This document shows positions 1 to 8,514 of a stretch of 64,000 nt of DNA, piece after piece. The DNA is from Prevotella sp. Lineage in GTDB: Bacteria > Bacteroidota > Bacteroidia > Bacteroidales > Bacteroidaceae. Location of the stretch: assembly GCA_017478025.1 (NCBI GenBank), contig JAFVGZ010000027.1:124001-188000 (forward strand). Direction: 5' to 3'. The notes under the pieces were generated by a model that was not told the origin of the DNA, did not search any database, and worked only from the letters and a program-made list of their open reading frames with translations. The stretch's first letter is position 1. Every line of letters starts with the position of its first letter. Position numbers and translations under genes: made by a program.

Positions 1-26
1 TTTTCAGACATAGTTAGTTTGTTTGT

Positions 27-212
27 TTAGTATAGTTGATAATAAAAAAAGTCGTCATAATGCATCTTTAACATCTGTTCCTCTAATGCCCTGAGGCATT
101 CCGGACACACGTCTCCAACTGCCTCAACAGGCTGTCTGTCAGTCTTTACGGAGCATCCGGTTAGTATCTGTCGGGCTGCTGACGGTCTTATGGAGCTCAT
201 CTCTGCTTGCAT
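27..212 (-). CDS. small hypothetical protein with a CPEC motif
   Basis: This is a 61-residue frame I do not recognise as a family. It contains C-P-E-C near residue 36 and another Cys near residue 20, and ends in an aromatic-rich tail (D-D-F-F-Y-Y). It has no obvious signal peptide or membrane segment. The argument for a real gene is that a good Bacteroidota -7 element (TAtcTTTG on the minus strand, 303-310) lies about 90 bases upstream with nothing else to serve, and a purine-rich stretch sits just before the ATG. It could be chance. Confidence 0.4.
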   Translation of the reverse strand: MQAEMSSIRPSAARQILTGCSVKTDRQPVEAVGDVCPECLRALEEQMLKMHYDDFFYYQLY

Positions 213-302
213 TTGACCCCCTGCTTAGCCCTTTTGCGGTCTTAGCTTGGTAAAAGTAGCGAAAATTCAACAGTCATTAACGCCTATTAAGGTAATTTGG
301 TG

Positions 303-310
303 CAAAGATA
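303..310 (-). promoter_or_regulatory. -7 promoter element TAtcTTTG
   Basis: Read on the minus strand this matches the Bacteroidota -7 consensus TAnnTTTG. I see no clear TTTG about 20 bases upstream. Its only downstream candidate is the 61-residue frame at 27-212. Confidence 0.5.
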
Positions 311-363
311 ATTAAAAATTGATAATGAGCAATTAATCGTACAGTTAAAAAACATTAAGAAAT

Positions 364-395
364 AAAAAAAACCGCAAGATTACACTATCCTGCGG
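364..395 (-). terminator. rho-independent terminator for the GH3 / Ig-like / DUF3108 operon
   Basis: On the minus strand a 9-bp stem (arms 387-395 and 372-380, one G-T type mismatch) is followed by a run of eight T (complement of 364-371). It lies about 70 bases after the DUF3108 stop codon, as expected for the end of that operon. Confidence 0.75.
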
Positions 396-416
396 CATTT
401 TTACAGCAAAATTACC

Positions 417-460
417 AAGGGTTGGTAATCGGGTTAACAAGGGTTGGTAATACGTTTAAG
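417..460. repeat. two tandem 22-bp units sharing AAGGGTTGGTAAT
   Basis: Two consecutive 22-bp units (417-438 and 439-460) begin with the identical 13-mer AAGGGTTGGTAAT and diverge in the second half. They lie between the DUF3108 stop codon and its terminator. The period matches the 22-bp arrays elsewhere in the window although the sequence is different. Confidence 0.7.
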
Positions 461-463
461 TCG

Positions 464-1231
464 TTACTTTATGGACGTGACAAAGGCTTTGGCGGTGCCG
501 AAGCGCAGGTTGAGATCCAGGCGGATGGGGATGTGGCGACGGTCGTCGGTGACGTAGAACTTCACTATTTCCTTCCACTTCCCGTTGTCTTTCTCGTTGT
601 ATGATATCTCAAGACAGGCGTATTTCTTGTTGTCATCACCCTTTATGGTCTTTCTGCCGTTGAGCACGAGGCGCGCCGTTGTGAGGCTTGAGCCACCGGC
701 TATATAGACCGTCTCGGCGTGGCCCACCTTCCAGCGTGACACGTCCATGCTCCTGATGCGCATGAAACTGTTTATCATGTCCGACACATTGCGCTCATAC
801 GTATGCTTCTCATTGATTATCTCACCGTCTGCCGTAAGGTGTCGCATGGTGGCGATGCTCTTGCTGCCCTGGTTGTTGTACCACACCTCATCAACGTAAT
901 AGCGCTTTCCCTCGCGCGCACCTTTCCTATAATATAGGGGCGAAAGGTCCAGGTCACAGAAGCTGGTGATGGTATCGCGCATGACGAAGAAGCGGTCTAT
1001 CTTGCGCGATGTCTGCGTGATCAGGCTGGTGCGAAACACGTTCTTGCCCCCATAGGTGGAGGGCTGGGTGGTCATAGTAGCCGTACCAGCCTTTATCCAA
1101 ATGAATTTCCAGTTGAAATAGAGCTGGTAAGATATCACCTCGCGGTCATTGAACGCGCGTGTCACGGCGTTGCCCTGCAAGGGTATCAGCAGCGTTATCA
1201 ATAGTATAAGAATGATTTGTGCCCTTCTCAT
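464..1231 (-). CDS. DUF3108 domain secreted protein
   Basis: This is a 255-residue protein with an N-terminal hydrophobic signal peptide (about residues 1-22, ending near G-N-A). The rest resembles DUF3108, a family of unknown function seen as periplasmic proteins, probably beta-rich with a lipocalin-like fold. The region Y-Q-L-Y-F-N-W-K-F followed by G-x-A-T-M and the late P-I-R-L-D-L-N-L-R-F-G are typical of the family. It is the last gene of a minus-strand series after the Ig-like lipoprotein (43-bp gap) and the GH3 protein, and is followed by a terminator. The three are probably co-transcribed; the shared function is unknown. Confidence 0.85.
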   Translation of the reverse strand: MRRAQIILILLITLLIPLQGNAVTRAFNDREVISYQLYFNWKFIWIKAGTATMTTQPSTYGGKNVFRTSLITQTSRKIDRFFVMRDTITSFCDLDLSPLYYRKGAREGKRYYVDEVWYNNQGSKSIATMRHLTADGEIINEKHTYERNVSDMINSFMRIRSMDVSRWKVGHAETVYIAGGSSLTTARLVLNGRKTIKGDDNKKYACLEISYNEKDNGKWKEIVKFYVTDDRRHIPIRLDLNLRFGTAKAFVTSIK

Positions 1232-1274
1232 TGTGTGTATCCTGTTTCTTGTTTGCTATGTGTAGTCTGTATTA

Positions 1275-3548
1275 TTACTGCAGATATTCGGGCAGAGGAA
1301 TGCCTTTCTCCTCAGCGCGCTTCTGGTTGCGGTTGCGAATTTCCTTCTTCTTCTCTCCCTTCTGCTTGGTCAGCTTGCCGGGCTTCTGTCGGTACAGGGG
1401 CGTTTCGGAGATGTTCCAGGTCTTGGTGATGTCCCATTTCTCCTTCAGCTCCACCTCTTTCGGGTAGTAATAGACCTCCTCGGGCTGCTGGTCAATGTAG
1501 TAATCACCGCTGTCCCATCGTCCGTTACCGTTGCGGTCCATGAAGGCGCGCAAATAGAATGTGCCGCCCTTGAGGTAGTATAGCTCCGCCGTTCCCTTTT
1601 CCACCACTGCCGATCTCACCACTCTGTCGCTGCTGTCGAGCACCTGCACCACCATCTGTGGCTTGCCCGCAGGCTGCACAGGGGCCGGCTCGGCATTGCC
1701 TTCTGCACCCTCAGCAGCCTCAGCTTCCGCATCCGAAGGCTGCTTTGCCGAGTTGCTCTTTGCCTTAATGGAGGATGACATAGCCGGTATGCCGGTGACA
1801 TTGACAAACAGAGAAGAGTATGAATCCAGCGGCAATACACGGATACCGGTCTTGTATGGGTCTGAGGTAGTGCCATAGACATCCTCGAATGCCAGCGTGT
1901 CAACCTCAAAGGAATAGTTGGCTCCAGGTATCCATTCAGTAAACATCTCCCACTCGCGGCTGAGGTTTCTCTGCGGATTGTCACCCATGTAAGGCAGTCT
2001 CTGCTCTACTGGCTGCAGGAAGAACTGCGTACGATACCATGTGGAGTCCTGTTCCACATAGAGATGTACCGCCGATGTGTCGATGCGCGCCATCGGTGTG
2101 GGGAATGTAATACGTACTATTCCATCGGGCGACATAGACCCCGGCACCTCATAATTGACCTTCAGCCTCCTTGGTGCGGGCAGGGTGTCAAGGGGTTCCA
2201 GGTCCCATTCCTCTTCCGGCACCTCGTCCCTGCGCAGGCGGGAGATGGTCTTCTCACGCGACTTCTTGCGCCTCTCCACCTCTTTCTGCCACTCTTCCTG
2301 CTGCTTGGCGCGCTCCTTCAGGCGCTTCTCCAGGCTCATCTTCGGCAGCAGCTCCAGCGTGTCAGTCTCCAGTTGCAGCACTCCTAGCGTATCGGTGATA
2401 AGCGTTGTCAGCTGTACAGCCAACGAGTCTTTCTCTATGAGTGTGGTGTCTTTTATCCAGTAAGTGATGGTATCGCCAAACTCTGACGGCTCTATGACAA
2501 GGGCTTCATCGGCGTTGAAGTTCAGGCCGCGAAGTGTGGGCAGTGCTGTCAGACGCGGTCCGTCATACTTCTGGAGCGCGGCTTTGGCCGTACTGTCGGT
2601 GCGGGCATAGTAGGCATCGATGCTGTCCTTGCTCAGGCCGGAGGTATATACTAACGTGAAGTGGTCCGTTTCTATGCGCTCTGACTTGAGGAAATAGCGC
2701 TCTGTCATGGAGTGGCTGAAGGCTCGCAGCACTATGTCATCGGGCTTGAAGTGGGTATATGGCACCCGGATGATGTCCTTGATGTGCAGCGTGTCACTCC
2801 AGATGGTGTCCTGCCTGATGTCGGGGAAGGCCGACGGCACGAACACATCGTGCGAGAAAGCCATCTGCTCGCCTCGCTGCGTGAAGCGTGAATCGCCGTC
2901 CATATCCATCACGGCACCTGCGGTGTATTGCCCGGGAGCCACACCGCGAATGATGAAATGGCCGTAACTGTCGGTGCGTGATACACGGACAAAGGCGGTA
3001 TCAGGCCCCTGAGCCAGGCTGTCCTTGGGGAAAAGTCCCACCAGTATGCCCTTCACCGGCTCCAGATCCTCGGCATTGAGCACGTAGCCCTCCACGGCCA
3101 GGGTGTCGATATGGTCGCCGGTGGAGAAGCTATAGGTGTAACTCGGCATTGAGTTTCCCTCGTTGTTATCGCTTATGGCGTCAGAGAAATCGATGGTATA
3201 GGTGGTGTTTTCTATCAGCGGGTCATGGAGAGTGATGTTGATGAAGCGTCCACGAGCCTTGATGTCGGGCACCTCTCTCTGTGGCGGAGAGAAGACAACC
3301 TTCTCCGCTACGTTGTCCACCTTGATAAATTCATCAAACTCTATGCGTATCTTCCGGCTCGTGACGTTCACCTCCCTGTCTGCGGGATAGGTGGCAATGA
3401 CGTGCGGCGGCACCTCGTCATACCATCCACCGTCGGGCGAACCCATGCGGGCACAGGATGTGACAACCAGCAGACACACCACCGCAACCACCGCCAGGGG
3501 CAGCAGACGGATAGCAAAAGTCAATATGTCACGCAGTGAATGTCTCAA
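1275..3548 (-). CDS. Ig-like (Big_5 type) domain lipoprotein
   Basis: This 757-residue envelope protein has a lipoprotein signal (hydrophobic residues 10-29, lipobox V-T-S-C). Residues about 45-135 look like an SbsA/Big_5 Ig-like domain: P-P-H-V-I-A-T-Y-P followed by the 'I-R-I-E-F-D-E-F' strand. A carboxypeptidase-regulatory-like strand set follows (V-E-G-Y-V-L-N-A...G-H-F-I-I-R-G-V-A-P-G-Q-Y, about 150-215). The middle (400-460) is charged and helical. The C-terminal region has another 'F-Y-L-R-A-F-M-D-R-N-G-N-G' strand near 680. Such proteins are common in Bacteroidota and their roles are mostly unknown; surface exposure is an inference. It sits 18 bases after the GH3 stop. Confidence 0.85.
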   Translation of the reverse strand: MRHSLRDILTFAIRLLPLAVVAVVCLLVVTSCARMGSPDGGWYDEVPPHVIATYPADREVNVTSRKIRIEFDEFIKVDNVAEKVVFSPPQREVPDIKARGRFINITLHDPLIENTTYTIDFSDAISDNNEGNSMPSYTYSFSTGDHIDTLAVEGYVLNAEDLEPVKGILVGLFPKDSLAQGPDTAFVRVSRTDSYGHFIIRGVAPGQYTAGAVMDMDGDSRFTQRGEQMAFSHDVFVPSAFPDIRQDTIWSDTLHIKDIIRVPYTHFKPDDIVLRAFSHSMTERYFLKSERIETDHFTLVYTSGLSKDSIDAYYARTDSTAKAALQKYDGPRLTALPTLRGLNFNADEALVIEPSEFGDTITYWIKDTTLIEKDSLAVQLTTLITDTLGVLQLETDTLELLPKMSLEKRLKERAKQQEEWQKEVERRKKSREKTISRLRRDEVPEEEWDLEPLDTLPAPRRLKVNYEVPGSMSPDGIVRITFPTPMARIDTSAVHLYVEQDSTWYRTQFFLQPVEQRLPYMGDNPQRNLSREWEMFTEWIPGANYSFEVDTLAFEDVYGTTSDPYKTGIRVLPLDSYSSLFVNVTGIPAMSSSIKAKSNSAKQPSDAEAEAAEGAEGNAEPAPVQPAGKPQMVVQVLDSSDRVVRSAVVEKGTAELYYLKGGTFYLRAFMDRNGNGRWDSGDYYIDQQPEEVYYYPKEVELKEKWDITKTWNISETPLYRQKPGKLTKQKGEKKKEIRNRNQKRAEEKGIPLPEYLQ

Positions 3549-3592
3549 CGCTAATTTGTTAATTTGTCAATTCGTTAATTCGTTAATTTGAA
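3549..3592. repeat. 8-bp AT-rich tandem repeat (TTAATTTG / TTAATTCG)
   Basis: About five consecutive octamers of the form TTAATTYG span the gap between the GH3 and Ig-like genes and run into the GH3 gene. The last residues of the GH3 protein (Q-I-N-E-L-T-N) and its stop codon are encoded by this repeat. A related TAACGAATT pattern follows polA at about 44735-44815. Confidence 0.7.
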
Positions 3593-5099
3593 TAAGCTCT
3601 TCGATGTGCTTGCGGGTGTTGGCCAGTCGCGGCACTTTATGCTGACCGCCGAGCTTGCCTTTGGACTTCAGCCATTCGTCAAAGAGCCCCTTGCGGGCCT
3701 TTACTATCTGCAGGCGTATCATGTTGATGTCCTTGTAGCGCTTTGCCTCATAGTCACTGTTCAGCTCCTGCAGGCGGCGGTCCAGGATGCTGGCAAAGGC
3801 ATTCAGGTCTGCCGGCTCGCGGCTAAACTCTATGAGCCACTGATGGTGGGGCGTCACTCCCTCGGCCCTGAACACCGGTGCAGCGGTATATTCACGCACT
3901 TCGGCACCCGTCTGCTGACACGCATACTGCAGGCCGCGCTCCGCATTATCCACTATCAGCTCCTCGCCAAAGGCATTGATGAAGCTCTTAGTGCGGCCGG
4001 TGATGATGAATTTATATGGTCTGACACTGGTGAAGCGCACCGTGTCGCCTATCATATACCGCCACAAACCGCAGGATGTGGAGATTATCATAGCGTAGTT
4101 CTTGCCTACCTCCACGCCGCTGAGCGGCACCACAAGGCTCTCGTCTTTCAGCTGTCCGCTGTCGTCAACGGCCTCCATGGGCGCAAACTCATAATAGACG
4201 CCATAGTCGAGCATCAGCATCATGGCGGGGTCGGCGGGGTCGTTCTGTATTCCGAAGAAGCCCTCAGAGGCGTTATAGGTCTCCATGTAGTGCATGTCGG
4301 GCTTCGTTATCAGCTGCTCGTAGGCTTTACGATACGGCGTGAAGGCGATGCCTCCGTGGAAGAATACCTCCAGATTGGGCCACACCTCCTCCAGATGCTG
4401 CTTGCCACTGAGCTCCATTACCCTTGTCAGCACCGACATCATCCACGATGGCACGCCGCTGAGGTTGGTGACATTGGCGTTCAGGCATTGGCGCGCTATC
4501 TTCTCGCGCTTCTCCTCAAAGTCGCTGATGAGGGCCGTTTTCTTGTCGGGCACACGCACCAGGTTTACCAGCGGGTTGATGTTCTCTATCAGTATGGCAG
4601 ACAAATCACCCACGAGCGAGCCCGCCACATTGTAGTTAGGGCTGTGCGAACCGCCCAGTATCAGGGCTCTACCGTCGAAGAGGCGCGACTTGGGATTGTT
4701 CTGCAAGTACCACACCACCACGTCGGTACCGCCGGCATAGTGGATGTCTTGCAGCCCCTCGCGGCTCACGGGGATGAACTTCGACTTATCATTCGTAGTG
4801 CCGCTGGACTTGGCATACCACTTCACCCTGCCCGGCCACAGCACGTCTTTCTCGCCGTGGCGCATACGATCGATGTAGCCTTTCAGCTCTTCGTAGGTGT
4901 TTACCCCTACCCTGCTGCGGAAAGTATCATAACTGTCGCCGCTGCTGACACCCCGCTCCTCACCGTACTGCGTCTGCGAACACTCCTTAAGGAGACGACG
5001 CAACACCCGGGCCTGCAATTCCTCAGGTCGGGTGAAATGCTGCTCCAGGTCTCGCTGACGAAGCCGGAACACCAACTTTGCTATGGATGTAATGCCCAT
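3567..5099 (-). CDS. GH3-family adenylating enzyme homologue
   Basis: This is a 510-residue member of the GH3 family. In plants these enzymes adenylate acyl acids such as indole-3-acetate and conjugate them to amino acids; the bacterial substrate is unknown. Visible signatures are the nucleotide-binding S-S-G-T-T-N-D-K-S (about 98-106), Y-N-A-S-E-G-F-F-G (about 270) and the C-terminal I-T-G-R-T-K-S-F-I-N-A-F-G-E-E. Length is normal. There is no signal peptide, so it is probably cytosolic. It is first in a minus-strand operon with the Ig-like lipoprotein and DUF3108. The last seven residues come from the AT-rich repeat, which probably shifted the original stop. Confidence 0.9.
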   Translation of the reverse strand: MGITSIAKLVFRLRQRDLEQHFTRPEELQARVLRRLLKECSQTQYGEERGVSSGDSYDTFRSRVGVNTYEELKGYIDRMRHGEKDVLWPGRVKWYAKSSGTTNDKSKFIPVSREGLQDIHYAGGTDVVVWYLQNNPKSRLFDGRALILGGSHSPNYNVAGSLVGDLSAILIENINPLVNLVRVPDKKTALISDFEEKREKIARQCLNANVTNLSGVPSWMMSVLTRVMELSGKQHLEEVWPNLEVFFHGGIAFTPYRKAYEQLITKPDMHYMETYNASEGFFGIQNDPADPAMMLMLDYGVYYEFAPMEAVDDSGQLKDESLVVPLSGVEVGKNYAMIISTSCGLWRYMIGDTVRFTSVRPYKFIITGRTKSFINAFGEELIVDNAERGLQYACQQTGAEVREYTAAPVFRAEGVTPHHQWLIEFSREPADLNAFASILDRRLQELNSDYEAKRYKDINMIRLQIVKARKGLFDEWLKSKGKLGGQHKVPRLANTRKHIEELIQINELTN

Positions 5100-5100
5100 T

Positions 5101-5172
5101 TGGGGTGCAAAATTAATAAAAAGAATTAAGATACAAAGAATTAAGAATTAAGAGTTATTGAGAATTAAGAGT
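5101..5172. repeat. AT-rich GAATTAA tandem spacer
   Basis: The gap upstream of the GH3 start holds six or so imperfect copies of GAATTAAG/A. Similar AT-rich short tandem spacers recur at 40660-40740, 49279-49330, 53793-53830 and 56275-56310, each between functional genes. Confidence 0.65.
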
Positions 5173-5175
5173 TCT

Positions 5176-5312
5176 TAACACCCATTGCACCCGTTGCAAC
5201 CCTCACACTTTTCACAACAACTCTTCCTGCTCTTCCCCTTTACGACATATCGCGCCACAAAGAAGAAGAGGCCCAAAACAACCCCAAGTAATATGTAACT
5301 GATGATATTCAA
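5176..5312 (-). CDS. FeoB-associated Cys-rich membrane peptide
   Basis: A peptide of about 45 residues is readable on the minus strand directly after feoAB, from a TTG start: one N-terminal membrane helix (I-I-S-Y-I-L-L-G-V-V-L-G-L-F-F-F-V-A), a basic stretch, then a Cys-rich tail C-C-E-K-C-E-G-C-N-G-C-N-G-C. This matches the small FeoB-associated Cys-rich proteins found beside ferrous-iron transporters, thought to assist Fe(II) transport at the inner membrane. My hand count of the span is one base short of a multiple of three. Either an end coordinate is off by one or there is a single-base shift near the AACAA run at about 5220; I favour an intact gene. Confidence 0.7.
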
Positions 5313-5335
5313 ACGCTGAAAACTAAAGTCCGAGA

Positions 5336-5414
5336 ATCTGCGATACCGTCGCAGATAACATCAAATGCCCCCTCATCAAGCCCTGTAACCGTGGCCAGTC
5401 TGCTGCGATGCCAT
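5336..5414. repeat. two short palindromes of the TGCGATNNCATCGCA type
   Basis: The feoAB to Cys-rich-peptide spacer holds a perfect inverted repeat with arms ATCTGCGA and TCGCAGAT (5336-5356) and a second, TGCGATGCCATCGCA (5400-5414). A similar palindrome lies inside metH near 51093-51112. They may act as partial terminators or mRNA-stabilising hairpins between the two Feo genes; this is inference. Confidence 0.55.
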
Positions 5415-5435
5415 CGCAGATTAACCGCAGCAAAT

Positions 5436-7814
5436 CTACCACACCGTCATCACCTGATAAGCCACAAACGCCACGATATAGGCTATGACGCACTGTGCCA
5501 CCACGACCATCAGCGCATCGCGGGTGCCGAGTTCACGCTTCACCGTTGCTATTGCAGCCACACAGGGGGTATAGAGCAGGCAGAATATGAGCAGCGATAT
5601 AACCGATGAAATGGACAAAACCTGCGTCAGAACCACCTCGCTGCCAAAGAGCACGGTGATGGTGCTTACCACACTCTCCTTTGCCAGGAAGCCTCCCACG
5701 AGCGATGTCGCTATGCGCCAGTCGTCAAAGCCCAGCGGTCTGAACAGCGGAGCAACGACAGAGGCCACCTGTCCCAGGATGCTCTGCGCCGAATCATCTA
5801 CCATATCAAGCCTGAAGGAGAATGTCTGCAGGAACCATATCACGATTGTTGCAAGGAATATGACGGTGAAAGCCCGCTGCAGGAAGTCGCTGGTCTTCTC
5901 CCATAGCAGCAGCATGGTGGTCTTCAGGCCCGGCATTCTGTAGTTCGGCAGCTCCATGACAAACGGCACCGGCTCGCCTTTGAAGGCCGTCCGCTTCAGG
6001 CACAGTGCCACGATGATGCCGGTCACGATGCCCAGCAGGTATAGCCCCGACATGACCCAGGCGGCCTGTCCGGGGAAGAAGGCAGCACAGAAGAAGGCAT
6101 AGATGGGCAGCTTGGCAGTGCACGACATGAACGGTGTCAGCATGATCGTAAGCCTTCGGTCTCGCTCAGAGGGCAGCGTGCGGCTCGACATGATGGCGGG
6201 CACGGAGCATCCGAAGCCCATCAGCAGCGGCACGATGCTGCGGCCAGACAGTCCCAGGCGGCGCAACAACTTGTCCATGACAAATGCTATGCGCGCCATA
6301 TAGCCCGAATCCTCCATCATGGAGAGGAAGAAGAACAGTATCACGATGATGGGCACAAAGCTTGCCACCGTGCCGCAACCGGCATAGACGCCGTCGATGA
6401 TGAGCGAACGCACCGTGTCGTTTACCTCCCAGGAGCGCATGGCAGAGTCGCTCGCGTCGGTAAACCACGCTATGGCATCTTCAAGCCAGCCCTGCATGGT
6501 GCCGCCCAGAACGTCGAACGTCAGCCAGAATATCATCGCCATCACCGCAATGAATACTGGCAAGGCAGTCCACCGGCCCGTCAGAATCCTGTCTATCCGC
6601 TCTGAGCGCCTGCTCTCCTTGCTCACATGCGGACGCACCACCGTCTTCTCACACAGTCGGTTGATGAACGCATAGCGCATATCGGCAATGGCAGCGGCAC
6701 GGTCCAGGCCGCGCTCCTCCTCCATCTGACACACTATGTGCTCTATACTCTCGCGCTCGTTTTCGCTCAATTTCAGCATTTTCTCCACCAGCGTGTCGCC
6801 CTCCACCAGCTTGGTGGCGGCGAAACGCAACGGTACATTGGCGCGCTGTGCATGGTCCTCGATAAAGTGCATGATGGCGTGCAGGCAGCGATGCACCGCA
6901 CCGCCGTTCTCGTCGGGCAGGCAGAAGTCCTGACGCACCGGCGTCTCCTGGTACTTTGCCACGTGCATGGCATGCTCTATCAGCTCCTCCACGCCCTCGT
7001 TTCTGATGGCAGAGATTGGCACCACAGGCATACCGAGCAGCTGCTCCATCTCGTTCACCATCACCGTACCGCCGTTGCCCGTCAGCTCGTCCATCATGTT
7101 GAGCGCAAGCACCATAGGGACATTGAGCTCCATCAGCTGCATCGTCAGGTAGAGATTGCGCTCCATGTTCGTTGAGTCAACAATGTTGATGATGCCGTGG
7201 GGGTGTGACTGCTGCAGGAAATTGCGGCTCACCACCTCCTCGCTCGTGTATGGCGAGAGGGAGTAAATGCCCGGCAAGTCAGTCACTTCGCTGTTCATGT
7301 GACCCCGAATAGCACCCGTCTTGCGGTCAACGGTGACGCCGGGGAAGTTGCCCACGTGCTGATTGGCACCAGTCAGCTGGTTGAAGAGTGTCGTCTTTCC
7401 GCAGTTCTGATTGCCCACGAGGGCGAACGAAAGCACCGTCCCGTCAGGCAGAGGGTGCTCATGCTTAGGGTCGTGATACTTGCCGCCCTCACCCAATCCC
7501 GGGTGCTGCAGGGGTGACAACCGCCCTACCGGAGAGAGTTGCGGGGACTGTTTACGGTCAGCATCACCCTCCCCACCCTCCAGTGGGAGCGGACAGGGCG
7601 ACACATCAATAGTGACAGCATCGGCCCGGCGAAGGGTCAGCGTATAGCCGTGCAGGGTCAGCTGCATCGGGTCGCCCATAGGGGCAAACTTCTCAAGCCT
7701 CACCACCGCACCGGGTATGAGGCCCATATCAAGTATGTGCTGCCGCAAAGCACCACTGCCACCGACGGCTGTCACCATCGCCGACTCGCCTATGTCAAGA
7801 TTACTGAGTTTCAT
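5436..7814 (-). CDS. feoB: fused FeoA-FeoB ferrous iron transporter
   Basis: This 792-residue fusion imports Fe(II) across the inner membrane. Residues 1-72 are the FeoA SH3-like domain. The FeoB part has the G domain (G1 G-N-Q-N-C-G-K-T, G3 D-L-P-G-I-Y-S-L-S-P-Y, G4-like N-M-M-D), then a long helical membrane region with the gate motifs (G-F-G-C-S-V-P-A and a later C-V-A-A-I-A-T). A FeoAB fusion is normal for Bacteroidota. Unusual here is a 45-residue Pro/Gly-rich linker (about 73-117) whose DNA resembles the C-rich/G-rich repeat module seen elsewhere in the window. A promoter lies at 7914-7945 and a duplicated 21-bp element lies in the leader. Confidence 0.95.
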   Translation of the reverse strand: MKLSNLDIGESAMVTAVGGSGALRQHILDMGLIPGAVVRLEKFAPMGDPMQLTLHGYTLTLRRADAVTIDVSPCPLPLEGGEGDADRKQSPQLSPVGRLSPLQHPGLGEGGKYHDPKHEHPLPDGTVLSFALVGNQNCGKTTLFNQLTGANQHVGNFPGVTVDRKTGAIRGHMNSEVTDLPGIYSLSPYTSEEVVSRNFLQQSHPHGIINIVDSTNMERNLYLTMQLMELNVPMVLALNMMDELTGNGGTVMVNEMEQLLGMPVVPISAIRNEGVEELIEHAMHVAKYQETPVRQDFCLPDENGGAVHRCLHAIMHFIEDHAQRANVPLRFAATKLVEGDTLVEKMLKLSENERESIEHIVCQMEEERGLDRAAAIADMRYAFINRLCEKTVVRPHVSKESRRSERIDRILTGRWTALPVFIAVMAMIFWLTFDVLGGTMQGWLEDAIAWFTDASDSAMRSWEVNDTVRSLIIDGVYAGCGTVASFVPIIVILFFFLSMMEDSGYMARIAFVMDKLLRRLGLSGRSIVPLLMGFGCSVPAIMSSRTLPSERDRRLTIMLTPFMSCTAKLPIYAFFCAAFFPGQAAWVMSGLYLLGIVTGIIVALCLKRTAFKGEPVPFVMELPNYRMPGLKTTMLLLWEKTSDFLQRAFTVIFLATIVIWFLQTFSFRLDMVDDSAQSILGQVASVVAPLFRPLGFDDWRIATSLVGGFLAKESVVSTITVLFGSEVVLTQVLSISSVISLLIFCLLYTPCVAAIATVKRELGTRDALMVVVAQCVIAYIVAFVAYQVMTVW

Positions 7815-7844
7815 CTGCTGTGTTTTTTTGGTAGGTTACATGAA

Positions 7845-7886
7845 TCATACCACGGTGGTGGTTCATCATACTACGGTGATAATTCA
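7845..7886. repeat. two tandem 21-bp units in the feoAB leader
   Basis: Units at 7845-7865 and 7866-7886 share TCATAC-ACGGTG-TTCA with five differences in 21 positions. They lie between the promoter and the feoAB start codon. A spacing of two helical turns suits an operator or a duplicated RNA element; I cannot assign a regulator. Confidence 0.65.
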
Positions 7887-7913
7887 TCAAACCCACTTTT
7901 ATTTCTTTGCCCG

Positions 7914-7945
7914 CAAAGTTAGCAAAACATTCTGACAGTAGCAAA
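7914..7945 (-). promoter_or_regulatory. feoAB promoter, TTTG-N20-TAacTTTG
   Basis: Read on the minus strand, TTTG (7942-7945) is followed after 20 bases by TAacTTTG (7914-7921). This is a full match to the Bacteroidota housekeeping sigma promoter and gives a leader of about 95 bases before the feoAB ATG. Confidence 0.8.
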
Positions 7946-8256
7946 ACAACTTACAACAAAACACAGTAAAAACGCAATAAAATACCTAAAAGTGACTAAT
8001 CCCACCACAAAATAGCAACCTCCCCCACCCATCATTCTACATTTTTCACGTCATAGTGCGCGGTAATTGAAAATAAGATTGTAACTTGAGGAATCTAATA
8101 TATTCTTGGGACTATTCCCATCCCCAATATAGCGCTTCTCTTGACAAAACGCACACTTAGTGTGGAAATCGTGTTAATATCTTCCTCAAATGCAGTTTAT
8201 TTGATATATTTTTTGTACCTTTGCAGCGTGAAATTTCACTTAATTACGTATTTATC
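7946..8256. promoter_or_regulatory. divergent intergenic region with the toxin-antitoxin promoter
   Basis: No gene is seen in these 311 bases between feoAB and the toxin-antitoxin pair. A -7 element TAccTTTG (8216-8223) stands 34 bases before the antitoxin start, without a well-placed TTTG at -33. A small palindrome, CACACTTAGTGTG (about 8152-8164), is a candidate site for autoregulation by the antitoxin. Confidence 0.55.
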
Positions 8257-8514
8257 ATGGCAACAATGACATTACCACAGACATCCCAAATAATAGTGAC
8301 GCTGGAAGACAACGCGCTGGTGGCTGACGTCAAGCGGGCACTGAAAATGATACGCGGCATAGCCTCAGTGCGTACCGCCACCATCAGTGATGACCGCACA
8401 ATCACTCCCGCCATGCACCGCTCCATCAACAAGGCTCGCCGCGAATATGCCAAGGGTGAGACTATCAAATGCAGCACCCCAGAGGAGATGCAGCGATATT
8501 TCGACAGCCTATGA
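8257..8514 (+). CDS. antitoxin partner of YoeB-type toxin
   Basis: This 85-residue protein begins at the ATG before A-T-M-T-L-P-Q, chosen because it follows the promoter at 8216-8223 with a normal leader. It is not a recognisable YefM; it has a short N-terminal beta segment and a helical, charged C-terminus (S-I-N-K-A-R-R-E-Y-A-K-G). Its stop overlaps the toxin start by four bases (ATGA), the usual coupling in toxin-antitoxin operons. The role as antitoxin is inferred from that position. Such pairs usually repress their own promoter. Confidence 0.75.
   Translation: MATMTLPQTSQIIVTLEDNALVADVKRALKMIRGIASVRTATISDDRTITPAMHRSINKARREYAKGETIKCSTPEEMQRYFDSL

Noticed and set aside
3588-5129. 513-codon plus-strand open frame
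   Set aside because: It is antisense to the whole GH3 gene, which has clear family motifs; the composition (many His, Gln, Leu) is that of a shadow frame.
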